From: Cercospora beticola
Taxonomy: Eukaryota > Ascomycota > Dothideomycetes > Mycosphaerellales > Mycosphaerellaceae
Direction of reading: 5' to 3'
DNA: 64,000 bases
NCBI RefSeq assembly: GCF_033473495.1
Contig: NC_088936.1
Location: 1,054,001 to 1,118,000 of the forward strand
Below are positions 56,076-64,000 of the stretch, in pieces (position 1 is the stretch's first letter; each line of letters begins with the position of its first letter). The position numbers and the translations under genes were made by a program. Below the pieces are notes generated by a model. The model was not told where the DNA came from. It saw nothing but the letters and a program-made list of their open reading frames with translations, and ran no database searches.

Positions 56076-57724
56076 TCATAGCTCGATATGGAATGGAGCA
56101 AATTCCAGCAGCTTCTGCTCGTGAGCGTCTGTTGCAAGCGAAGCGATCTTCTTACCATCTTTCTTGCCCGAAATGAGTCGAGGGACGACACCGAGAGGGA
56201 AGTAGGCCGAAGGTTGCTGATGAACAAGTCAGTCGGTCTTAAATCATCAACAGCAGGTGAAAAGGAGCGGAACCGCGCTCGCAGCAGCACATACCTGATA
56301 CTCCGGCAGCTCATTCGCCAATCGCTGCCTCAAATCCTGCTCATATCGATCCGTTGCTTGTTGGTATTCTTCTTTGCTCAGTAATTCGCCCTTGAACTGC
56401 ATCGATGAGGCATGGTAAGCCAATACTAGGGCTGGCGTTTCTCCTTCCGCGAATTCATGCACGAATAGATGTGCAAAGTCGATGTCCGGGACACCAAATG
56501 CAGCATCCTCAGTATCGGCTGGCTCAATGCGAAGCGAGAATATAGACAAGCGATTGTCGGTCCGGCCTTCGAAGTGATATAGGCCGTATTCGTCTACCTT
56601 TGCGACATCTCCTGTCCTCATGGCATAGTATTCTTTCGATAACATATTCGGCGGTGGAAGAAACTCAGGCGACGAGCTCGGACCCATGTAACTTTCTGTG
56701 ATCTGGGGCCCGGAAAGCACAATCTCTGAAGTCTCCGGATCGATCATGGCGAGATTCTCCCCGAATGGTTTGCCAATCGGAGGGATCACCAAGTCCTCAA
56801 TGGGAGACCTGACATCGAACAACATGTTGAGAATGCCAGTCTCGGTCAAGCCATATGCGTTAACAATGCGTGTGTTCGGACATTGCGCAACCCACCGTGG
56901 GAACTGGCTTGGTCGGGGTGATTCGCCGGCACAGACGAGAATTCGCAGTCTGGCAAGAGCGTCCATTGGTATAGCGCCTAGCAAAGACGGAGGTAAAAGC
57001 ACATATGTGCAATTATGTCGGCAGATCAGATCACTTCGGCAATGTCTTCCGGTGAGCCTTGATGACAGTAGACCACCGCACCACCATGAAGAAGCGGACC
57101 GAACAGATCGAGGTTACCGCCGTCCCAGATCCACGGAATCACATTGCAAACCCTTTCTTTGTCTGAGAATCCGAGAGCCGATGTGCATGCCATCAGCGAC
57201 GTAGAGAGTTGCTTATGTTTGTATGGAGTTGCTTTGGGAGGACCAGTCGACCCGCTGGTGAAAAAGACAAGTGCCAGGTCTTCAGGTGAACTCTCATCTG
57301 TCGTGGCGTCGATTCCAGTCGACTTCAGCCATAGCGACGAGCAAGCTGTAGTTCCCAAGGCCTTGGCCAGTGCATCAGCACTCTTTGCATCGTCTTCGGT
57401 AGTTCCAGATACGATAATTTTGGGAGTTCGACCAAGGCTTGTAGCTTGTTTATGCAGACGCTGCACAGGTGATGAAGGGTCGAGGGGAACATGTATTCCT
57501 CCTAAGCGGAGAACAGCCAAGGCGAGCGCTGCACCTTCAACAGACTTTTTGCCAAAGAGAGGTATGATAAAATCACCCTTTTGGACGCCAGCATCTTTCA
57601 AACCCGAGACGTAGCGGCTGATCAGGGTGTCAAGTTGTCGATATGTCGTTCCATCGATGGCTTCGTTATCAGGAAAAGCTTCAATGCTGCGCTTCACCAG
57701 ACGGGGGAGAGTTTCTGCGACCAT
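56076..57724 (-). pseudogene. Stand-alone AMP-forming adenylating enzyme with 5-bp duplication
   Basis: The frame from 57724 (MVAETLPRLVKRSIEAFPDN) encodes the N-half of an NRPS-type adenylation domain: FFTSGSTGPPKATPYKH, VIPWIWDGGNLDLFGPL, PEDIAEVI, then a TGA. The match resumes in another frame as RHNCTYVLLPPSLLGAIP, AGESPRPSQFP, VNAYGLTETGILN, MRTGDVAKVDEYGLYHFEGRTDNR, to RLANELPEYQ. It ends in a last exon (56076-56216, after a 78-bp intron) reading QPSAYFPLGVVPRLISGKKDGKKIAS. At the break the bases ATCTG occur twice in tandem (57023-57033 on the plus strand). Removing one copy restores a continuous domain of about 520 aa. It would activate an amino or carboxylic acid as adenylate. As written it is truncated at about 232 residues. 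Confidence 0.78.
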
Positions 57725-58048
57725 TATTGCTGTGAATAGGACTTCATCAACGACTATAACTTTGTTGATGTTGTAGCATGGTTCAATCCCGCAGGAGGGC
57801 CTACTCTGGAGGAATGTCTAAAATAAACTTCGAGCCCAAAAGCTCCGCGCTGGCGTTGAGGTGGACCCTCTGCAGCCACGATCAGCGTCGTACCAAAACA
57901 TCCAGCGGTGATAACGTACGAGGATCAACACAGCGTCGATGTGCTGATCGAGCCGCATGGTATAGCAACCACTGTGGCATGCTCCTGATCTGCTCAGTAT
58001 TGTGCAACATTCCCAATTTGATCTCCGTCGATCTTCGGTTCCACGAGG
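57725..58048. promoter_or_regulatory. Divergent promoter region
   Basis: 324 bp between the adenylating-enzyme gene (minus) and the second MFS transporter (plus). No specific site is recognised. Confidence 0.4.
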
Positions 58049-59512
58049 ATGCCACTTGATGAAGAGAAAGTCGAAGCAGATTCAGAACACCAAAAGTCTT
58101 CGTCTATCGATCCGCAACAATGGTCTTCTCGAATCAGACTGCGGGCGTCGGTCATCATGGGACTTTTTGCATTTCTCGAGCCATTTGCATCGTCAATCAT
58201 CGCTCCGGCACTGCCACTGGTTGCTGATGAGTTCAATATCACTTCTTCCGTTGAGCGAAATGTATGTTGAGCAAACTCATCATCCGTTCAAGGTCCAAAG
58301 ACTGACGCCTGCAGCTCGTGTTGTCCGCATTTGTGTTACCATATGCCCTCGGCGGCATACTGCTAGCACCCATGTCCGAGAACTTTGGTCGAAAACCCGT
58401 ACTCTTAATATCGGCAGTGCTCTTCCTTGCCTTCACCATCGCTTGTGGCGTTGCTCAAAGTAGCGCTCAGCTCATTACGTTCCGTGTGTTCGCTGGCTTG
58501 GGAGGTTGTGCACCTCTGGCAGTAGGAGCAGCTATGATAAGCGACCTGTATACGCCTCGAGAACGAGGCTCACCTATGGCCATTTACATGGCATTGCAGC
58601 TCGCTGGTCCTTCCGTAGGTCGTATTTGCTATATCTTTGCATCAGTGACTAACATCTCGACAATAGTTGGGGCCCATAGTCGGTGGCTGGGTAGCACAAA
58701 CGATCAACTCGTGGCGTTGGTCGTTCTACATTTGCGCCATTGCCACCGCTGTAGTCTTGCCCTTTGGAGTTTTTGGCTTACCAGAAACATATGCGCCACG
58801 CCTGAACCGCACGACCAAACAGCCAGTGTCTCATTATTTGCGCTCCATATATCGCCCGGTTGTGTTGCTTGGAACGCAGCCCATCATCCAGGTCCTTGCA
58901 GCTTATGCGGCCGTGATATTTGGTGTCTACTACCTGTTCCTCACGACCATCGCCAGCGTCTTTGAGAACACGTACGGACAGTCAGTCGGCGTTGCCTCGC
59001 TGCACTATCTTGCGCTCCTCGCCGGTTTTGCATGCAGTGTCTTAGCAAGCGGCAAAGTCATGGACATCATCTACAAGAAGCTGGCGTCGAACGGTCCTCG
59101 GCCTGAAGCTCGGATTCCATATCTTGCTGCGAGTGGCACTCTACTGCCTGCCGGCTTGCTTGTCTACGGGTGGAGTGCTCAGAAGCAAGTTTTCTGGTTC
59201 GTGCCGGACATAGGATTATTCCTCGTGGGACTAGGCATCCTGGCTCCTCTGGCAGCCATTCAGCATTACGTCCTCGACTGCTATGCCAAAGGAGGCTATG
59301 CTGCTTCAGCAATAGCCGGTATGAATGTCGCAAGGTTTCTGGCAGGTTTCGGGTTTCCGCTGTTCGCGGATGTTCTGTTTGATGCGTTGGGATTAGGCTG
59401 GGGAAATTCAGTTCTGGCTCTGATAGCGTTCATTGTTGGGACACTTTCCGTGTCACTATGGGTCATCGGACCACGTCTGCGGGAGAAGAGCTCCGTTGTA
59501 GCGTGCGCATAA
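58049..59512 (+). CDS. MFS drug:H+ antiporter (DHA1 type)
   Basis: Three exons: 58049-58261, 58315-58614 and 58667-59512; introns of 53 and 52 bp, all phase 0; 452 aa. Twelve hydrophobic helices. Hallmarks are FLEPFASSIIAPALPLVADEF (helix 1), YALGGILLAPMSENFGRKPV (motif A), FRVFAGLGGCAPLAVGAAMI, LAGPS-LGPIVGGWV (motif C, antiporter signature, across intron 2) and WRWSFYICAIATAV. Such transporters export metabolites or drugs across the plasma membrane, and cluster-linked members usually export the product. This is one of the few undamaged members of the cluster. It is convergent with the DUF6536 gene. Confidence 0.9.
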
Positions 59513-59672
59513 GGCTTCCAAAACCAAACGCTGCCCTCCTTGGGCATCTCGGATTAGCCAAAATTCACGCTGCCAGCGTTTAAAAGGCATGTCCAAGGCA
59601 TGTTCTTGAATTTCTTTTGGAAAAGGCCAAGTTTTGAACAGTTCTAGCTCCGATCCAGAGGAAATCGACAGA

Positions 59673-61781
59673 TTAAGCAGTCAGGCCCTGCCGACAACCA
59701 GCATATTTTCTGTTCGGCTCCAGCTCGACGACTTCTTCACTCGTGAATGAGCAATGACCAAGTTCTTGTGTTCCCATGCGAGGGATCTCTCCCCACATGA
59801 GGGGCAGTGTTGAAGCTTTCTCATCCTCCTGCGGCCTGTGGACCGCGGTCGCAAGTGCAAACGAGCAGCTTCCCGCAATCGGCATATTGCTCGCAAGCTT
59901 TCTGAAACCCAGTCCGACAACAATTAGTAGCAGGCAAAACGCCAGCACGACGGCTACCAGCATAGGTACAAGACTGATACCTACGCCAGATTCGTCGGCT
60001 ACGAGTGGTTCGATTGTCTGCGCTCCGAAACCAGCACGATAAGGCACGACTCGAACAAGAAACAGCGACTGCGAAATCAGCCAGTGCAACAACGCCGTCG
60101 TCACCAGTAAAGGCAAGCTGTATTTAAATGGCAGCTGCAGCCAGTATGTAGTGCGTTGCGTTCCTCGAGGCTCGGTGACCCGAAGGCCCTTGCGTACGAT
60201 CGCATAGCCGCTGAATTCATAGGCCAGGTGCATACTCGTGAGGAGTCCATTGAACCCCAAATAGCAACACGAGAGGACGATCTGGGGGGTTTTGACCAGT
60301 AAGACCGAAGCGATGAAGCCTTTCGTGCCATTCGTCGGCAACTTCGTTTCGAGCGTCGATGTCGTGTCTTCGACGAAGAATTTGCCGGCAGCAATTGCCT
60401 CCTGGATACTGAGTCGCTCAGGATCACGAGTTGCCCTTATGAGGAAAAAGGCAGCGGCACAGAGGGACACGATGCAAATCGCGAGACTAGGCACCCATTG
60501 CTCAATGTCAACGGCAGCAGCCCATCGCCGCTTCTTGGTAGGCTTACGCGCTTTCTGTCCCAGGGCAGATGGCTGCAGATATCCTCTTCGTACTAAGCTC
60601 CGTTTTTGAGGTTGGGTAGCAAGCTGATCAAAGCGATCCTCCCTCTCGTCCCTGACAGATGACTTGTCAATGAGACAGTTTCCCATCGTGTTATCGTCGA
60701 CATCTTGAAGCCAGCTAGCCAGTGCATCCCCGAATGTAACTAGAGATCCACTTCGCTGGTGCCAGAGATGCCAGACCATCACGGACATCTTGATAAAATT
60801 GCAAACGATGATGCCAACAAGAATGTACGTCGAAAATTGTACCTTGCAGTGCCCTGGTTCTCTTTTGGCCATGCAATACTCAAGATACTTCCCTGACAAC
60901 AGCCAGCTATGACTATGGCTGTCACGCTGGGTCTCGTGGACAAGATCGCTAATACTACTCGGCCTATACAAGCTCAGTAATTGTGCGCACTCGCGCTGCT
61001 TGAATGATTCGGCCCGTGAGCTCTCGAAAGAGAGGCGAGCGCTTCGGTGACGTGATGACCGAGCCACTTACCAGTACATTGGCGTATTCTCGGCTGCAGC
61101 TCCTGATATGCCCAGATCAGCCCAGTTGAGAACATCCGAATACTCACCGCTACGATCGCTGTCTGTTTCGTTAACCTTCACGCTTGGATCGACAATCGCA
61201 AAAACGTGAGAGTGTTCCGTGAGTAGATCACTGCCGTAGACATCGAGGCACTGCTGAGCCTCAAGACGAACGAAAGCGGCCTCGTCTGCAAGGTGCATAG
61301 ACCGCAGTCGAGTGGCGAGGGAGCTGTTGTAAGCAAACAGATCTGAGCTGTCCTCCAGTCCAGCTGAGAGCTGCTTCGAAAAGGCCTCGAAGTCGATCTT
61401 ATCAGATCTTAGAATCCCAGCTGTTGCCGTAACCAGCTGTGCGTTCTCGATAGAATACAATTGCTTGAAAATTTGCAGAATTGTATAGAAAGTGGATCGG
61501 TACACTGCTGAGCGCCAGAAGCGCCCAGGCGATGCGACGTCGCCACGAGATTCGAGTAGAATAAGGATGCGGTGGCTTGACCCAGAATTCAATAGCAGGA
61601 CTTGTGCATACACTTTGCACATGTACATTCGGACCCAACCCCACGCAGGAGAATGCACTCCGCCATGGGGAGCCTTCCTTTCAGCGTCTAGAACTGCTTT
61701 CTGCAGAGGGACCTGCACAGCGTGGCGAGCTACACCTGAGGCACAAGTTGCTGCCAAGTCCCCAAGGCGGCATCGGAGCAC
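59673..61781 (-). pseudogene. DUF6536-type membrane protein, probably disrupted
   Basis: The C-terminal two thirds are clean: exon up to about 61013, with EYCMAKREPGHCKVQFSTYI, NFIKMSVMVWHLW, PQIVLSCCYLGFNGLLTSM and PLLVTTALLHWLISQSLFLV. It joins across a probable 51-bp intron (donor GTAAGT just after the PMY codons near 61066) to a frame with EAQQCLDVYGSDLLTEHSH. Further 5' the conserved family segment RRRIAWALLALSSVPIHFLYNS lies in a different frame (61402-61644). The still earlier part, with the AVQVPLQKAVLDAERK segment, is back in the first frame. Two frame jumps, near 61450 and between about 61580 and 61690, are therefore implied, and the first membrane helix was not found. The family is fungal-specific and multi-spanning, of unknown function. 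Confidence 0.62.
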
Positions 61782-62299
61782 GTTCGCCGACGTCCGCCCC
61801 CGATCTCGGCGTGGTGTTCAGCTTGTGGCTTGTTCCTACCTCCTATTGTTGCGTATCGACAGTTTCCCACAATCTTGACCACTTGCTATACAGGGTTGAT
61901 CGAATTGCACCTTGTTCGCGATGGTGTACTTCTCTCCATCAGCTAATATGAGACCAGTGCAGGCGTGGGCATTTCGACCCGTATTCGAACAAGACGTTGC
62001 AGAATCACCAACGTTCCTATCCCTTCATGGGCAGAACACACCATGCTCTTAGGAATGACTCAGGTCGCCGTCTACAACGCGAACGGTTCGAGCTTCTTCA
62101 TGGATAATAAGTGTTCAACAAGAATATGCAAGCAAAGATAAGCACTCGCGACTGTGGACCCGAATCCAAGGCACACCATGAGCTAGCATGGTGGCGCAAT
62201 AGCTGCCTCGATCAGATATCATCTCTAAGCTCGCACAACGCCTCACATCCTCGCAGACGTGCACAAGCAGACAGCCAAAGCTTCAGCTCCAAGCATTCA
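61782..62299. other. Divergent intergenic region
   Basis: Between the DUF6536 gene and the monooxygenase. It may include the degraded 5' end of the former and the promoter of the latter. No other feature is recognised. Confidence 0.4.
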
Positions 62300-63658
62300 A
62301 TGGCCATCGATCCCGAATACCCTCTGCTAAGAGTAGCCATAGTGGGCGCAGGCCCAGGCGGCCTCGCAACGGCAATAGCTTTGCAACAGATCCCCAATGT
62401 TGAAGTGACGATTTATGAGCAGGCCAAGGTGCTCCGAGAAGTTGGCGCTGGTATCAGCATAGGCCAAAATACGTGGAACGTCTTGGAATTGCTGGGCGTC
62501 GCGGATGACTTGACCAGTGGGCATCCTACTGTGACAGTGCTGAACCTGTGAGGGTGTCCAATGTTCCGACCTGGCTCGCTCGTGCTGACTGGGATCGCAG
62601 AAATGGTGCTACCGGTGAAGAGCTTTCGAGGTTCGAGAAGCAGACTGACACCAAGCGACTACCAATACGAACCCAAAGAACCAAGCTGCAATCTGCCCTG
62701 CGATCTCATGTGTCTGAGGAGAGACTCAGACTAGGCACCAAAGTTGCCAGCATCGAAGACCTCGGGCAGGGCGGAGTGCTCCTGAGATTTGCAGATGGCT
62801 CAGAAACCGCTGCTGATCTCGTAGTTGGTGCTGATGGTATTCGTTCTGTCGTTCGAGACGCTGCGTGGAGAGATTATGAGCTCAAGTTCACTGGCACCAC
62901 TATCTGGCGAACTCTACTACCTTGGGACGCTGTGAAAGATCTTGACCCGAGATTCGCAACGACGGCATGGTGGCACACACCTACCACGCACGTCTACTTC
63001 TCACCAGTGGGTGAAGGCTTGTGGGAAATTGCAGCTCGAGCATACCAAGATCCTGCGATCCATGCTGCTGACAAGCACAGCTGGGGCGTACCTGTGACAA
63101 ATGAGGTCGTGGAATCTCATTTTGGCGTGAGCATTGTAGGCAACGAAAACAGAGACGAGAGCTGACAACAAATCTGAACAGGCTTATCTACCACAGGTCC
63201 GCGAAGCTTTGCAGAGAGTGCCAGAAGGAGGTTGGAAAGAATTTGCAGCTTTCGCCGGCCCAGAGCTCGACGACTTGACAAACTGGAACGACAAGATAGT
63301 GCTCGTTGGAGACTCATCACATGCACTTTCCGGAGCATTTGGATCTGGTGCAGGATTTGCCATGGAGGACGGCTGGGTGTTGGCTCAAGCGTTGAAAGCG
63401 AGTCGTAACGACATTCATCAAGCGCTTCCCATTTTCAACAGGATACGCCTGCCGTACTATTCCCGAATGTACGCGCATCTCGCTGAAGTGGCCGAGCGGA
63501 GAAGCCAGAATTTGCAGAAAGTTGTCAACCCAACTGCGGAAGATTTGGTCCGCAATAAAGTCATCCAGCCGGGAGGACGTGACATGCAGTGGATTTACGG
63601 TAACCATATCGGTAGGGTGTGGGAACAGTCCACTGCTGGCATAGAAGCACAGCTCTGA
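62300..63658 (+). CDS. FAD-dependent monooxygenase (salicylate-hydroxylase type)
   Basis: Three exons: 62300-62547, 62601-63126 and 63182-63658; introns of 53 and 55 bp; 416 aa. Start MAIDPEYPLLRVAIVGAG is the FAD dinucleotide-binding GxGxxG loop (VGAGPGGLATAIAL). Further group-A flavin hydroxylase motifs are EVGAGISIGQNTWNVLELLG, RTQRTKLQSALRSHV, ADLVVGADGIRSVVRD (DG motif) and VLVGDSSHALSGAFGSGAGFAMEDGWVLA (second FAD motif GD). It would hydroxylate an aromatic or related ring using NAD(P)H and oxygen in the cytosol. As the last cluster gene seen, it could tailor the product. Length and spacing match the family and no lesion is visible. Confidence 0.92.
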
Positions 63659-63690
63659 AAAGACACGTCATTACTTGCTAATCTAGATCA

Positions 63691-64000
63691 TCACAATATA
63701 CCATCAGTCACCGATGCGAAGCCATCGCAGGAATCATACGCTAAGAACCCAGTCGTGTCGTAACAACCAATATATTCGACCTCCAGGTCTTTACTCTTCA
63801 AGATGCCCAGCTCGACCCACAGCAACAGATCTCCATGAGACATGGGCCCATCAGGACCATACGCCTCCATGAAATCTTGTCGCAGCTTCACATGGGTCTT
63901 GTCACGCCTTCCCACAGCTTCCATGTGCCTGAGCTCTTGTAAGTAGAATATCTCGATCTTTCTGTTCGTCTCCAAAGCTGGGAAGATGTCCGGATCGTCC
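63691..64000 (-). CDS. 3' part of an unidentified gene, cut by the window edge
   Basis: A minus-strand frame is open from the window end to a stop at 63691-63693, about 102 codons. It reads DPDIFPALETNRKIEIFYLQ, then RRDKTHVKLRQDFMEAYGPDGPM, LLLWVELGILKSKDLEVEYIG, ending GFASVTDGIL. It is hydrophilic with no signal or membrane segment in the visible part. The family is not recognised. The stop lies only 33 bp from the stop of the convergent monooxygenase gene. Confidence 0.45.
   Translation of the reverse strand, partial: DDPDIFPALETNRKIEIFYLQELRHMEAVGRRDKTHVKLRQDFMEAYGPDGPMSHGDLLLWVELGILKSKDLEVEYIGCYDTTGFLAYDSCDGFASVTDGIL

Overview
The window looks like nuclear DNA of a filamentous ascomycete, probably a plant-associated Dothideomycete. 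That placement is inference. It rests on short GT-AG introns (about 48-86 bp), compact genes of 1-5 exons on both strands, fungal-only families (Sec2, Sos7, ArsH, Zn2Cys6, TDT-type anion transporters, DUF6536) and several secreted plant cell-wall enzymes. No tRNA, rRNA, CRISPR array or intact transposon was seen. All gene models were built by eye from reading frames, splice signals and family motifs.

Left part (1-20.2 kb). It holds the 5' part of an LVIVD-type secreted protein, a TDT/SLAC1 anion transporter, a four-exon gene of unknown function (5525-6612), a Zn2Cys6 regulator with a damaged zinc cluster, a DUF4267-like membrane protein and an ArsH flavoprotein. These are followed by the Rab exchange factor Sec2, a TatD nuclease, an F-box protein and a single-pass membrane protein with an extracellular PAN/Apple-like domain.

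Middle part (21-46.4 kb). Pectin and wall-active secreted enzymes are interspersed with core genes. The enzymes are a PL4 rhamnogalacturonan lyase, a PL3 pectate lyase, a copper radical oxidase carrying two chitin-binding modules, and a GH105 unsaturated rhamnogalacturonyl hydrolase. PL4 and GH105 act one after the other on rhamnogalacturonan I. The core genes include a small membrane protein, an SR-rich nuclear protein, kinetochore protein Sos7, a short-chain dehydrogenase, an MFS transporter and two tandem related F-box genes, the second frameshifted. A small secreted cysteine-containing protein (effector candidate) lies at 43829-44330.

Right part (46.8-63.7 kb). After a protein-kinase remnant comes what looks like a secondary-metabolite gene cluster: an MFS permease, an adenylation-carrier-condensation NRPS-like enzyme, an asparagine-synthetase-like protein without its glutaminase domain, a stand-alone adenylating enzyme, a second MFS transporter, a DUF6536 membrane protein and an FAD monooxygenase. 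Four of the seven carry lesions: a lost splice acceptor, a 5' truncation, a 5-bp tandem duplication giving a frameshift, and frame jumps. The cluster therefore appears to be decaying, unless these are sequence errors. Similar lesions elsewhere (F-box copy, kinase, an unknown gene with an in-frame stop, a zinc-cluster Cys-to-Tyr change) suggest a gene-poor, relaxed-selection segment with long intergenic stretches.
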